Shown: positions 32,886 to 44,656, counted from the first letter of the stretch. The stretch: DNA of 45,607 bases from Alphaproteobacteria bacterium (GCA_030431435.1 JAUIJI010000008.1:1-45607); one strand, 5' to 3'. The notes: generated by a model not told the origin, from the letters alone. Program-made: numbers and translations.

Positions 32886-33794
32886 GTGGCCACTGCAACA
32901 GCCGACAATATTGAAGACAGCGCGCGCGAGGTCCGCGCCATGATGCGCTATGTCGATGAGGGGGACTTCGTCACCCGCCGCTATGTCAGCCAGGGCGAGG
33001 AAGTGAACACCGGCACATATTCCGATCACGAGGTGACGATCCGCGATGGGATGCCGATCCGCGACCACTTCACGCTCGACACCCACGGCTTCATGATTGC
33101 GAAGAGCAATACCGCAGTGTCGGACTTCCACGACAAGGATCAGGTGGATGCACTGTATGAACGCGAGGTGGAGCGTGAAGTGCTGCGTCTTACCGGTGCA
33201 GACAAATGCGTGGCGCGCGGGTGGATGCTGCGAACCAGTGCGGACCTTACCGAGCACGCTGCCAACAAGAAGGGCAATTACCAGCACCGCGGCGGCATCC
33301 AGCCCACTGCGGGCGAGGCGCATGTGGACAGCAATACCGCTACGTCGCAGCGCATGGCCGAGGCGACCTATCGCGAGGCTTTTCCGGATGGTCACGGTTT
33401 CAAGCGTTTCCTCGTCTCTAGCTTCTGGCGCACTTTCTCGGCCCCGCCGCAGGACATTCCGCTTGCCTTGTGCGACGGGCGAAGCGCCAATTCCGGCGAG
33501 GAGAAGAACAACACCCTGATCATCTGCGACGAATTCCCCACGGGGGACGCCTTGACCGCACCGATCGATGGCGAAGACAGGCTGATGGCGGCAACCATTT
33601 TCTCCTACCACCCGGATCACCGCTGGTGGTATTTCTCGAACATGCAGGCAGACGATGCGCTCCTGTTCAAATTCCATGACAGCGACCATTCGCGCACCTG
33701 GCGCTGTCCGCACTCCGCATTCATCGACCGCAGCGCGGTAAACCCCAATATCCGCGAGAGCATCGAATGCCGCAGCGTGGCTTTCTGGGAGTAG
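32886..33794 (+). CDS. CmcJ/AsaB-type oxidoreductase
   Basis: The 302-residue protein matches the CmcJ/NvfI/AsaB family: AREVRAMMRYVDEGDF, VEREVLRLTGADKCVARGW, a HVDSNTATSQRMAEATY stretch with a conserved His-Asp, and a C-terminal YFSNMQADDALLFKFHDSD then WRCPHSAFIDRSA. In cephamycin synthesis CmcI and CmcJ together install a methoxy group: CmcJ hydroxylates, CmcI methylates. Here the partner methyltransferase is of another type, but the divergent pairing has the same logic. GTG start at 32886 with ggagag upstream. Substrate unknown. Confidence 0.85.
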   Translation: MATATADNIEDSAREVRAMMRYVDEGDFVTRRYVSQGEEVNTGTYSDHEVTIRDGMPIRDHFTLDTHGFMIAKSNTAVSDFHDKDQVDALYEREVEREVLRLTGADKCVARGWMLRTSADLTEHAANKKGNYQHRGGIQPTAGEAHVDSNTATSQRMAEATYREAFPDGHGFKRFLVSSFWRTFSAPPQDIPLALCDGRSANSGEEKNNTLIICDEFPTGDALTAPIDGEDRLMAATIFSYHPDHRWWYFSNMQADDALLFKFHDSDHSRTWRCPHSAFIDRSAVNPNIRESIECRSVAFWE

Positions 33795-33855
33795 CGACTG
33801 CGTCGCGGCGAGACGAGCCCGCGCACTTATCCGCGCATGTGTCGCGTGACTTCAC

Positions 33856-33883
33856 TTGGCGTTCACGCAACCTCTGGTTATAG
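33856..33883 (+). promoter_or_regulatory. Possible bamD promoter
   Basis: TTGGCG (33856-33861) and TTATAG (33878-33883) with 16 bases between, ending 10 bases before the bamD ATG, which would imply a nearly leaderless transcript. Weak evidence. Confidence 0.3.
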
Positions 33884-33893
33884 GCCTGTCCTC

Positions 33894-34688
33894 ATGAAGA
33901 CTTCGAAGATCTTGTCGCTTGGCGTGATTGCCGCTTCGGCACTGGCTGTTTCGGGCTGTTCGGCTTTTGGCGGTGGCAGCGGCCCGCGGGAGACGGCTTA
34001 CGTCGCGCGCGACGTGGAATCGCTCTATTCGGCAGCAAAGGCACGGCTTGATCGCGGTGACTTGCAGGTGGCGGCAGCGCTGTTTGACGAGGTCGAGCGC
34101 CAGCATCCCTATTCCCCCTGGGCCCGACGTGCCCAGCTGATGAGCGCTTTTGCCTATTATGCGCGCGGCCAGTACAACCAGTCGATCCAGTCAGCCACGC
34201 GTTTTCTGTCGATCCATCCGGGCAACCGCGATGCGCCCTACGCCTATTACCTGATCGCCATGTGCTATTACGAGCAGATCAGCGATGTCGAGCGTGACCA
34301 GGCAATCACCATGCAGGCGCGCCGTGCCTTGCAGGAAGTGATCCGCCGTTATCCCAGCAGCGAATACGCAGCGGATTCGCGCCTCAAGCTGGACCTTGTG
34401 AACGATCACCTTGCCGGCAAGGAAATGGAGATCGGCCGCCATTACGAGCGGACCGGACACTGGCTTGCCGCCCAGATCCGCTTCCGCAAGGTTGTGGAGG
34501 AATTCGATACCACCAGCCACGCGGCAGAGGCTCTGTTCCGCCTGACCGAAACCAGTCTTGCTCTGGGCATTCCCGAGGAGGCCCGCCGTTACACGGCCGT
34601 GCTGGGTGCGAACTATCCGGGCAGCGAATGGTACGAAAAGGCCTATGAGCTGATCGAGGACCACCATCCCGAAGCTCTTGGCGGCTGA
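33894..34688 (+). CDS. bamD: Outer membrane protein assembly factor BamD
   Basis: A 264-residue lipoprotein: signal peptide MKTSKILSLGVIAASALAVSGC with lipobox VSGC, then TPR-like repeats (YSAAKARLDRGDLQVAAALFDEVERQHPYSPWARRAQLM; FAYYARGQYNQSIQSATRFLSIHPGN; HYERTGHWLAAQIRFRKVVEEF). It is the essential partner of BamA in folding outer-membrane barrels. The ATG at 33894 is chosen over one 57 bases upstream because only this gives a proper signal peptide. recN follows 67 bases later. The bamD-recN-ligA order is common in alphaproteobacteria. Confidence 0.94.
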   Translation: MKTSKILSLGVIAASALAVSGCSAFGGGSGPRETAYVARDVESLYSAAKARLDRGDLQVAAALFDEVERQHPYSPWARRAQLMSAFAYYARGQYNQSIQSATRFLSIHPGNRDAPYAYYLIAMCYYEQISDVERDQAITMQARRALQEVIRRYPSSEYAADSRLKLDLVNDHLAGKEMEIGRHYERTGHWLAAQIRFRKVVEEFDTTSHAAEALFRLTETSLALGIPEEARRYTAVLGANYPGSEWYEKAYELIEDHHPEALGG

Positions 34689-34755
34689 TCCACAGGAAGC
34701 AGCAAAGCGGGCAATTGCGATTCCCCACCGCCCGACGTAAGCCTTGGCACCTGCC

Positions 34756-36420
34756 ATGCTGACTTCGCTCGCCATTCGTAACATCGTGTTGATTGATGCG
34801 CTGGACTTGTCCTTCGGGCAGGGACTCGGCGTGCTGACTGGCGAAACGGGCGCAGGCAAGTCGATCCTTCTCGATGCCCTGGGCCTTGTGCTGGGCAACC
34901 GCGCGGAAACGGCACTGGTGCGGGCCGGGGAAGACAAGGCCAGCGTTACCGCCACTTTCGAATTCGCAAAGCTGCCGGCACACGTCGCCGAAGCTCTTGC
35001 CGATGCGGAAGTCGAACTTGAGTCAGGGGAGCCGTTGATCATCCGGCGCACAATGAAAGCCGATGGGGGAAGCAAGGCCTTCGTCAACGACCAGCCTGTG
35101 GGCGTTGCGCTGTTGCGCACGATTGCGCCGGCACTGGTTGAACTGCACGGCCAGCACGATGATCGCGGCCTTGTGAATCCGCGTGGGCACCGTGCACTGC
35201 TCGATCGCTATGCCGATAGCGACGTGGCAGGCGTTGCGGCGGCGCATGCCCAATGGCAGCAGGCTGATGGCAAGCTGGAGGCAGCGCGCGATGCAATTGC
35301 GCAGGCGAAGGCGGATCAGGACCTGTTGCTCGCGCACCTATCCGAACTCACCAATATCGCGCCCGAGGAAGGGGAGGAGCAGGAGCTCGCCCTGTCGCGT
35401 GCAGACATGCAGAAGGGCGAGAAGCTTTCCGGCGATCTTGAGGAACTGCGCGCCTTCTGGGACGGATCGGACAGCGCGCTTGCCCAGATGCGCAGCGCAG
35501 CGCGGCGGCTGGACCGGATTGCCGACCAGCACCCCATGATTGCCGAGGCCTTGTCCGCATTGGACCGCGCAGTGATCGAGGCGGGGGAAGCAGAGGAAAA
35601 GCTCGTCGCTGCTGCCGAGGCCATGCAGTTCGACCCGCTCGAACTCGACCGTATCGAAACCCGCCTGTTCGAACTGCGCGCGCTGGCCCGCAAGCATGAT
35701 TGCAGCGTCGATGATTTGCCCGCGACCATGCGCGGGCTACGCGAGCAGCTCGATGCCATCGAGCATGGCGAGGCGGATATTGCCGCGCTGGAGAAAGAGG
35801 CCGAGGCAGCACGGCAAGCCTATGTCGCCAAGGCCGAGGCGCTGCATGCAACGCGCGTTTCCGCCGGGATGGCGCTGGACGAAGCGGTGGCGGCTGAACT
35901 TGCCCCCCTCAAGCTTGATGCCGCGCGTTTCCGCACTGCCGTGACGGAGCTGGACGAGGAGAAATGGGGCGCATCCGGCATGGATTCGGTGGAGTTCCTG
36001 ATCGCCACCAATCCCGGCGCGGACTTCGCGCCTCTGGCCAAGATCGCATCGGGTGGCGAACTCTCGCGTTTCATCCTCGCGCTGAAAGTGGCGCTGGCGG
36101 AGAAGGGCGGGGCTGCTACCGTGATCTTTGACGAGATCGATCGCGGCGTCGGCGGGGCGGTGGCCTCTGCCATTGGCGAGCGGCTGGCGCGGCTGGCGTC
36201 GGACGGGCAATTGCTGGCCGTCACCCACAGCCCGCAAGTCGCAGCACGCGGCAATCGCCATTACATGATCGCCAAGTCTTCCGAAGGCACGGTGACGCGC
36301 ACGTCGGTTGCCTTGCTGGATGATGCAGGCAGGCAGGAGGAGATCGCGCGCATGCTTTCAGGCGCAGAAATCACCGCCGAGGCACGCGCGCAGGCTGACA
36401 GGTTGCTGGAAGGGGTATGA
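34756..36420 (+). CDS. recN: DNA repair protein RecN
   Basis: A 554-residue SMC-like ATPase acting early in double-strand break repair. The head is split: Walker A GETGAGKSI (29-37) in the N-terminal lobe, and the signature SGGELSRFILALKVAL plus Walker B TVIFDEIDRGVGG in the C-terminal lobe. Between lie coiled coils rich in Glu/Ala/Lys (about 160-370). ELHGQHDDRGL is typical. The lipoprotein gene that follows begins one base after the stop. Confidence 0.95.
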   Translation: MLTSLAIRNIVLIDALDLSFGQGLGVLTGETGAGKSILLDALGLVLGNRAETALVRAGEDKASVTATFEFAKLPAHVAEALADAEVELESGEPLIIRRTMKADGGSKAFVNDQPVGVALLRTIAPALVELHGQHDDRGLVNPRGHRALLDRYADSDVAGVAAAHAQWQQADGKLEAARDAIAQAKADQDLLLAHLSELTNIAPEEGEEQELALSRADMQKGEKLSGDLEELRAFWDGSDSALAQMRSAARRLDRIADQHPMIAEALSALDRAVIEAGEAEEKLVAAAEAMQFDPLELDRIETRLFELRALARKHDCSVDDLPATMRGLREQLDAIEHGEADIAALEKEAEAARQAYVAKAEALHATRVSAGMALDEAVAAELAPLKLDAARFRTAVTELDEEKWGASGMDSVEFLIATNPGADFAPLAKIASGGELSRFILALKVALAEKGGAATVIFDEIDRGVGGAVASAIGERLARLASDGQLLAVTHSPQVAARGNRHYMIAKSSEGTVTRTSVALLDDAGRQEEIARMLSGAEITAEARAQADRLLEGV

Positions 36421-36421
36421 C

Positions 36422-39000
<2,579 letters not shown>

Positions 39001-39013
39001 GGAAGTGCACGCA

Positions 39014-39175
39014 ATGCCGGCAAAAGGCTTTCTGCAACAGTTGGTCAAGGATCTGGAGGCGCCCACCGAAGTGCGCCGCTTCGGCAGCGGCTGGCTGGCA
39101 GGTCATGCTTTTGCCTGGAAGCGCCACCGTCATGGCAAGGTCCCGATCCCGGCCAGTCCGTCTGACAGCATCTAG
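39014..39175 (+). CDS. Possible 53-residue protein after ligA
   Basis: The ATG at 39014, 13 bases past the ligA stop with an aggga-like site before it, gives 53 residues (MPAKGFLQQLVKDLEAPTEV then RRFGSGWLAGHAFAWKRHRHG). It has an amphipathic start and a basic end, no motif. Position in the operon and clean codons support it, but it could be chance. Function unknown. Confidence 0.5.
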   Translation: MPAKGFLQQLVKDLEAPTEVRRFGSGWLAGHAFAWKRHRHGKVPIPASPSDSI

Positions 39176-39235
39176 GCTCCGGGCGGTATCTTTCGGGAAT
39201 CGGGAACAATTGCTGCTGCCATGTGCTGCATGGAC

Positions 39236-39979
39236 ATGAGCACAACGCGCACCGCCAAACTCTATCGCATGGTGATGGACAAGCACGTCTGTCCCTATGG
39301 CACCAAGTCCAAATGGTTGCTCGAGCGCGAGGGCTATGCGGTTGACGATAACTGGCTGACCACGCGTGAAGAGACCGATGCCTTCAAGGCAGAGCATGAT
39401 GTGGAGACGACGCCGCAGACCTTCATCGGCGGTGTGCGGATCGGCGGATATGAGGCGCTGCGCGATCATTTCGACCTGAAGGTCAGTGACGATGGCGATA
39501 CATCCTACCAGCCCGTGATCGCGGTGTTTGCTGTGGCGGTGGCACTGGCGCTCGCGCTCAGCTTCGCCTTGTTCGGGTCCCCCCTGACCATCCGCGCGGG
39601 GGAGTGGTTCATTGCCTTCTCAATGGCGATGCTGGCGATGCTCAAGCTGCAGGATGTCGAGAGCTTCTCGACCATGTTCGTCGGCTATGACCAGCTTGGC
39701 ATGCGCTGGGTGCCTTATGCCTATGCATATCCCTTCCTTGAGGCGCTCGCTGCGGTGCTGATGGCAGCTCACCTGCTGCCCTGGATATCGATTCCCGTGG
39801 CGCTGTTTATCGGAACGGTGGGTGCCGCATCGGTATTCTACGCGGTCTATGTCCAGAAGCGCGAGGTCAAGTGCGCCTGCGTCGGCGGTGGCAGCAATGT
39901 GCCTTTGGGCTTTGTGTCCCTGTCCGAAAACCTGGCGATGATCGGCATGGGGCTGTGGATGCTGCTCAAGCCTTACTGA
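39236..39979 (+). CDS. Monothiol glutaredoxin fused to a MauE/DoxX-like membrane domain
   Basis: About 247 residues. The first 80 are a glutaredoxin: KLYRMVMDKHVCPYGTKSKWLL, where the second Cys of CPYC is Gly (monothiol), and VETTPQTFIGGVRIGGYEAL with the TxP cis-Pro and GG motifs. The rest has four membrane segments (AVFAVAVALALALSFALFG; GEWFIAFSMAMLAMLKL; AYPFLEALAAVLMAAHLL; WISIPVALFIGTVGAASVFY) and a CACVGGGSNVPLGFV motif typical of MauE-like redox carriers. It probably moves reducing power or glutathione-linked thiols at the membrane. The start is uncertain (39221, 39230 or 39236); no good ribosome binding site. Confidence 0.85.
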   Translation: MSTTRTAKLYRMVMDKHVCPYGTKSKWLLEREGYAVDDNWLTTREETDAFKAEHDVETTPQTFIGGVRIGGYEALRDHFDLKVSDDGDTSYQPVIAVFAVAVALALALSFALFGSPLTIRAGEWFIAFSMAMLAMLKLQDVESFSTMFVGYDQLGMRWVPYAYAYPFLEALAAVLMAAHLLPWISIPVALFIGTVGAASVFYAVYVQKREVKCACVGGGSNVPLGFVSLSENLAMIGMGLWMLLKPY

Positions 39980-40040
39980 CTTGCCTTATTGGCCCGGCGG
40001 GCTTAACGGCGCGAGCGTGACGACCGCCCGTTTCTCATCC

Positions 40041-40403
40041 ATGCGCAACGCTGCCGCCATGCTGCTGGTGGCCGTTGCACTGTTCCTGCAGGCCGCCGTA
40101 CCGCAGGGCTGGATGATGGACTCCGACGCGTCAGGCGCGATCACGATCGAGGTCTGTAACTCGGACCAGCAGCTTGTCATTCCGTTGAAGGACGATGCTC
40201 CCACCCATCAGGATAATGACTCCGCTGCCAAGACCTGCGCATTTGCCGGAATGCAGCACGCCGGGATCGACAATGATCCCAACCTGGGCTTGCCACTCCC
40301 GTCGCCGGCGCTCGCCGCCTATGACGCGGTGCGCGAGCAGGCGCTTTCACCTGACCGGCCTGCCAGCCTGCCGCCAGCCACGGGGCCACCCGCTTTCGCC
40401 TGA
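40041..40403 (+). CDS. DUF2946-like small exported protein
   Basis: The ATG at 40041 gives 120 residues with a signal peptide (MRNAAAMLLVAVALFLQAAVP); GTG at 40017 is an alternative. The mature part has VCNSDQQLVIPLKDDA and a His/Asp/Met segment (PTHQDNDSAAKTCAFAGMQHAG), as in DUF2946 proteins, which often sit with copper genes. It precedes a TonB receptor by 58 bases, suggesting they work on the same metal or ligand. The family assignment is moderate. Confidence 0.65.
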   Translation: MRNAAAMLLVAVALFLQAAVPQGWMMDSDASGAITIEVCNSDQQLVIPLKDDAPTHQDNDSAAKTCAFAGMQHAGIDNDPNLGLPLPSPALAAYDAVREQALSPDRPASLPPATGPPAFA

Positions 40404-40461
40404 CACTTGAAGACCGGCTACGCATCGCGCGGCCAAACCTGGTTCAGACGAAAGAAAATCC

Positions 40462-42567
40462 ATGTTTTCAAAACAGATCTTGCTGGCCGCTGTAGCTGCC
40501 ACGCCATTCGCATTGCTCCCCTGCCACGCGCTTGCTCAGGACGAAGCCGACAATGAAATCCTGACCGACGTCATCCTCGTGTCTGCTGATCGGGCGGACG
40601 CGTCCGTCGACAGCAGTGAACCGCCGCACCAGATCGCGCTTCCTGCTGACTCGGTGGCAATCGCCGCGCGCATGCCGGGGGCTGCGGCCATCGGTAACGG
40701 CGCCTTGTCAGGCCAGCTGTCCTATCGCGGGCTGTTCGGCGAGCGCGTGCTCGGTCGCGTCAATGGCCAGCGTTTCGCCACCGGTGGCCCCAATGCCATG
40801 GACCCGCCGCTGCATTATGCGCCGTCCATCCTGGTTGACCGGATCGAAGTGGCGCGCGGTGTTGCACCGGTTTCGCAGGGCCCGAGCCTTGCAGGCGCCG
40901 TGAACGCCGAACTGGTGCAGGTGCCCTTCGCATCCGGTGCCTCGCCCGAGGTACACGGCCGTTTCGGCGCGCAATATCGCAGCGTGGACGAAAGTTATGC
41001 AGTCGGCGGTGCAGTCGGGCTTTCGACTGCGAACTGGCGCATCGGCGTGCTGGCTTCGCGCGAAGAGGGTGACGATTACGATTTCGATGGCGGCACTGTT
41101 GGCAGCTCGTCATTCGAGCGCACCAATTATGGCGTCCATGCCGGGATGAAGCTGGGTGATGGCGAGCTGTTCGCCGAATATCGTCGCAACGAGACCGACC
41201 CGACGGGCAATCCCGCTTTCCCGATGGATATCCAGTATTTCAACACGGATTTCCTGCGCGGTGGATATTCGGGCCAGATCACCGATACCATCGCCCTGAA
41301 GCTGACGCTGGGCCATGTGTCCGTGCGGCACCTGATGGACAATTACTCGCTGCGCGATCCCGATCCTGCGGCCATGCAGACACGCGCGACTTTCGCTGAT
41401 GCTGACACGACAACGGCAGAGGGCAGCCTGCGCTTCGGTTCGCCCACGCGCAATGTCACCGTAGGCGGCGATGTCGAGCTGACCGAGAAATATGTCCGCA
41501 TCACCAATCCGTTCAATGCCAACTTCTTCCTCGAAGCACAGCCGGACCTGACTTCCGATCGCTACGGTGCATTCGTGCAGCTTCGTAATGCTGTGGGCGC
41601 TGCCGAGTTCGAACTGGGCGCGCGGCTTGACCGGACCGAGCAGTCTGCCGGAACGCCCGAACTGGGCAGCGCGGTGCCGATGGGACCGAGGAACCTCGCC
41701 ATCGCCTATATTGCGTCGGCGCGCGAGGCCGCTGACACGACATTCGACGCCGTGCTGCGCGTCTGGCTTCCGGGGGACGAGGTGACCCCACGCCTTACTC
41801 TGGCCCGCAAGACCCGCGTGCCCAGCGTGCTGGAACGGCTCGGCTGGCTTCCCACCGGGGCCAGCTTCGGGCTTGCCGATGGCAATATCTATGTCGGTAA
41901 CCAGGCGCTGGAGCCCGAAACCGCATGGATCGCCGAGGCAGGCTTCGATGTTGATGCAGGGCCAGTGAGTTTCCGCCCGACCGTGTTCTATCGCCGGGTG
42001 GATGATTACATCCAGGGCACGCCGTTCGATGCCACCGTGGGTGTGATCGATACGCCTGTCGAAATGGTTGCCAACATGAATGGCGATGCTACCCCGCTGA
42101 TGTTCCGCAATGTCGATGCCGAGCTTTACGGTTTGGACGTGGATTTCACCGTGCAGGCAACACAGAACCTGCTATTCGAAGGTGCTGCCAGCTTCGTTCG
42201 CGCCAAGCGCCGGGACATCGCTGACAACCTCTATCGCGTGCCGCCCGCCAATGCCCGCCTTGCCGCCATCTGGCAGCAGGATCGCTGGTCATTGGGTGCA
42301 GAAGTGACGGCAGCGGACGAGCAGGATCATGTCTCTGCATCGAACGATGAAACCGCCAGCGATGGCTATGTCGTTGTCGGCCTGTTCGGCAGCTTTGCCG
42401 TGGCGGATGGCATCACCCTCGATGCCGGTGTCGAAAACCTGTTCGATGCCTATTACCAGCCCCACCTGTCGGGTGTGAACCGCGTTGGCGCATCTGATGT
42501 TGCGCTGGGCGATCGCTTGCCGGGGCCGGGCCGCGGTGTGTGGGTGCGGACCAGCATCGCGTTCTAG
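40462..42567 (+). CDS. TonB-dependent outer-membrane receptor
   Basis: A 701-residue receptor. Signal peptide MFSKQILLAAVAATPFALLPCHALAQ, a plug domain (IALPADSVAIAARMPGAAAIGNGALSGQLSYRGLFGERVLGRVNGQRF; ILVDRIEVARGVAPVSQGPSLAGAVNAELVQV), then a barrel of about 22 strands ending in the aromatic WVRTSIAF. It takes up a ligand with TonB/ExbBD energy. The link to DUF2946 and the glutaredoxin fusion suggests a metal such as copper, as in NosA/OprC-type receptors, but the ligand is not proven. A strong hairpin follows. Confidence 0.9.
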   Translation: MFSKQILLAAVAATPFALLPCHALAQDEADNEILTDVILVSADRADASVDSSEPPHQIALPADSVAIAARMPGAAAIGNGALSGQLSYRGLFGERVLGRVNGQRFATGGPNAMDPPLHYAPSILVDRIEVARGVAPVSQGPSLAGAVNAELVQVPFASGASPEVHGRFGAQYRSVDESYAVGGAVGLSTANWRIGVLASREEGDDYDFDGGTVGSSSFERTNYGVHAGMKLGDGELFAEYRRNETDPTGNPAFPMDIQYFNTDFLRGGYSGQITDTIALKLTLGHVSVRHLMDNYSLRDPDPAAMQTRATFADADTTTAEGSLRFGSPTRNVTVGGDVELTEKYVRITNPFNANFFLEAQPDLTSDRYGAFVQLRNAVGAAEFELGARLDRTEQSAGTPELGSAVPMGPRNLAIAYIASAREAADTTFDAVLRVWLPGDEVTPRLTLARKTRVPSVLERLGWLPTGASFGLADGNIYVGNQALEPETAWIAEAGFDVDAGPVSFRPTVFYRRVDDYIQGTPFDATVGVIDTPVEMVANMNGDATPLMFRNVDAELYGLDVDFTVQATQNLLFEGAASFVRAKRRDIADNLYRVPPANARLAAIWQQDRWSLGAEVTAADEQDHVSASNDETASDGYVVVGLFGSFAVADGITLDAGVENLFDAYYQPHLSGVNRVGASDVALGDRLPGPGRGVWVRTSIAF

Positions 42568-42578
42568 GTGAAGCGCGC

Positions 42579-42614
42579 AAGGGCGGCCTCGCTGTGTCAG
42601 GCGGGGCCGCCCTT
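42579..42614 (+). terminator. Terminator-like hairpin after the TonB receptor
   Basis: Perfect 10-base-pair stem aagggcggcc / ggccgccctt (42579-42588 with 42605-42614) around a 16-base loop, between convergent genes. The T-run is short (TTTGCC), so it may be partly Rho-aided or bidirectional. The minus-strand gene stop lies four bases downstream. Confidence 0.7.
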
Positions 42615-42617
42615 TGC

Positions 42618-43979
42618 CTATTCTACCCGCCCCGTGCGGCGCGCCCTGTTCGGGGCATACCAGTCCCTCGGGAAGCGCTCGGCGTGTTCGTAAAACGCCT
42701 CATAGGCGGGCCAGGGGACGTGGCCTTCGCCGTGCTGGTACCACCCGAGTGGAAAGGCGAGCTGTTCGCGTGATTGCGGCACCGGCATGCCGAAACGTGG
42801 CGTATTTGCACCGTAGATCGCCCATGCGGGCTGGGCGGCGGCATAGGCTTCCCACATGCCGCGCGGATCAACCCAGCTGTCGCCTGCCTCGGCCAGGCCG
42901 CTGGTGATGAACAGCGGGTAAGGCGCGCGTAGGGCAATCAGCGAATGCGCATCCACCGGCAGATCGTGCACGGTCAGCGGGTCGCGGGCATAGTTCATGA
43001 TATTCGGCGTGAACCAGTGGAAGGCTCCGCTTCCCGCCATGTTTTCCCACCTTTCGCCAAAGTCGCGGCGCATCAGCTTGGCACCGCCTGCACCGGAGCT
43101 GGAGACATGGGCATCGTGGAATTTGTCATCGAAGGCGGCGGCGACGAGCACGCCCTTGCCGAAACGCGAATGGCCGGTGAGGCTGATACGGTCAGCCGCA
43201 ATGCGCTGATCTTTCGCCAGTTGCTCGCGCAATTCGCTCGCGCCCCATGCCCATGCACGCAGCGCTCCCCAGTCATGCTGCAGGCGCGGCCAGCGGGCGA
43301 GGCCGATGACTCCGTCCTGCATCTCTGCCGCATTGTCAGCCTGCAATCGCTGCGGACGATACTGGACATAGACCCACCCACGTTCGAGTGCCTGACGGAT
43401 CGGATCAGGCGGTTCGGAGCCGCCGAAATCCGGCGTTACGCCGCCCGGCCACATATAGGTGTAGTTGATGATGGCAGGCAGGTTGGTGCGGTTCTTGGGA
43501 AAGAAGATCGTCGCGTCGACCACCGGGCCTGATCGGCCGTCACGGGTCGAAATCCGGCCCTGCCAGTGATCGATGGTGGCAATATCGGAATATTGCGCAA
43601 CGCTGGCCGTAACGAGTGGCACCTTTTCCCATTCCACGAGCATAAGGCGCATGGTCGCCGGAATGCGCCCGACCCACACATCTTCCACCATCTCGCGCAG
43701 TTCATGTCGGCGCGTTACCCAGCCAAGCCGGTTCTCCTGCGTCGGCCATTCGAACAGCGGCGGCAAGGTGTATTCGCCAACATTGGCTTCGACGGTGTTG
43801 GCGGCGTTGGCGTCTTCCGGGTTGCCGCTCGCTCCTTGGCGCAATTCACCAAAGCCGAAGCGTTCGCGTTCGGCGCGGTGCACCTCTTCGCTCGTCACTT
43901 GCGCGGCAAGCGGGGCGGCGAGCAAGGCCATCATCGCTGCCAGCCACAGCTTCACGAAGGCTCGGGTGCCTCGATCCAT
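42618..43979 (-). CDS. CE15-like glucuronoyl esterase (alpha/beta hydrolase)
   Basis: The ATG at 43979 has GGGGGAG upstream and gives 453 residues with a signal peptide (MDRGTRAFVKLWLAAMMALLAAPLAAQ). The nucleophile elbow GHSRFGKGVLVAAAFDDKF matches the G-x-S-R-x-G-K motif of carbohydrate esterase family 15, with His where Cys is common. SSSGAGGAKLMRRDFGE and the C-terminal HGEGHVPWPAYEAF (catalytic His) also fit. Family members cut ester bonds between lignin and glucuronoxylan, though many bacterial ones have other roles. The start overlaps the upstream gene by 28 bases. Confidence 0.85.
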   Translation of the reverse strand: MDRGTRAFVKLWLAAMMALLAAPLAAQVTSEEVHRAERERFGFGELRQGASGNPEDANAANTVEANVGEYTLPPLFEWPTQENRLGWVTRRHELREMVEDVWVGRIPATMRLMLVEWEKVPLVTASVAQYSDIATIDHWQGRISTRDGRSGPVVDATIFFPKNRTNLPAIINYTYMWPGGVTPDFGGSEPPDPIRQALERGWVYVQYRPQRLQADNAAEMQDGVIGLARWPRLQHDWGALRAWAWGASELREQLAKDQRIAADRISLTGHSRFGKGVLVAAAFDDKFHDAHVSSSGAGGAKLMRRDFGERWENMAGSGAFHWFTPNIMNYARDPLTVHDLPVDAHSLIALRAPYPLFITSGLAEAGDSWVDPRGMWEAYAAAQPAWAIYGANTPRFGMPVPQSREQLAFPLGWYQHGEGHVPWPAYEAFYEHAERFPRDWYAPNRARRTGRVE

Positions 43980-44656
43980 TTCATCACTCCCCCGGCAAAT
44001 GGCGTCCACCAGCCCATCTGGATATCGGCCTCGGCGAGCATGTCGCCCACCCAGTTGTTGCATGTGTAGGCCAGCGTATAGCTTCCCGTCGCATGGTAAT
44101 AGGCATCGGCCGGATTTGTCCCACGCAGGATCTCGCGCGGGGCCTCGGCAGGTGGCAGGCTGGCTTCGATCGCGGTGACGAGGCGATCATAGGCCTCGCG
44201 GCTGATCGTGACCGGACGATGCGTGTCAGAAGGGGCGGGGCGCACATAATGGCTCACCCGCATCACCGGCTCGCCGCCCATGATTGCGATGCGCAGCGCG
44301 GTGCTTGCTTTCAGGTCTCCCCAGGTCGGCACGTTGAGAAAGACTTCGCGCTCGCCCCAGCCAATCGCGATATGGGTGGGGATGCGTCCGTCAGGCCGGA
44401 TGATCGCGCTGGGAAAGGTCTCGCGCCAGTCCTTCTGCGCGGTCACCACCGGCATGACGATCCCGGTATGCGTGCCATTGGTCTCGACCATGATGGTCAC
44501 GCCATCCGCGATTGCGGGCGTTTCCCCGTTGCGCGGGATCGAACTGCCGATCCAGCCAGTGAGGAAGAACAGCACCACAACCAGCGCCAGTGCTGCCAGC
44601 AGCGCGCCGAGAGCCTTGCCGAGGCGGTTCAGCCAGCGAAGCGGTGCCTGAGCCAC
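43952..44656 (-). CDS. TIGR02117/DUF2459 family protein
   Basis: The 234-residue protein has one N-terminal membrane anchor (LGALLAALALVVVLFFLTGWIG) and a periplasmic domain of TIGR02117 type: TIMVETNGTHTGIVMPVV, IAIGWGEREVFLNVPTWGDL, LRGTNPADAYYHATGSYTLAYTCNNWVGDML. His/Cys in THTG and TCNNW suggest a papain-like (NlpC/P60-related) arrangement; no activity is known. It overlaps prmA at its 5' end (28 bases) and the esterase at its 3' end (28 bases), forming one operon. Confidence 0.85.
   Translation of the reverse strand: MAQAPLRWLNRLGKALGALLAALALVVVLFFLTGWIGSSIPRNGETPAIADGVTIMVETNGTHTGIVMPVVTAQKDWRETFPSAIIRPDGRIPTHIAIGWGEREVFLNVPTWGDLKASTALRIAIMGGEPVMRVSHYVRPAPSDTHRPVTISREAYDRLVTAIEASLPPAEAPREILRGTNPADAYYHATGSYTLAYTCNNWVGDMLAEADIQMGWWTPFAGGVMKWIEAPEPS

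Noticed and set aside
32778-33713. N-terminal extension of the O-methyltransferase to 652 residues
   Set aside because: The extra part runs antisense through the CmcJ-like gene and has no family match; a good ribosome binding site precedes the ATG at 32777.
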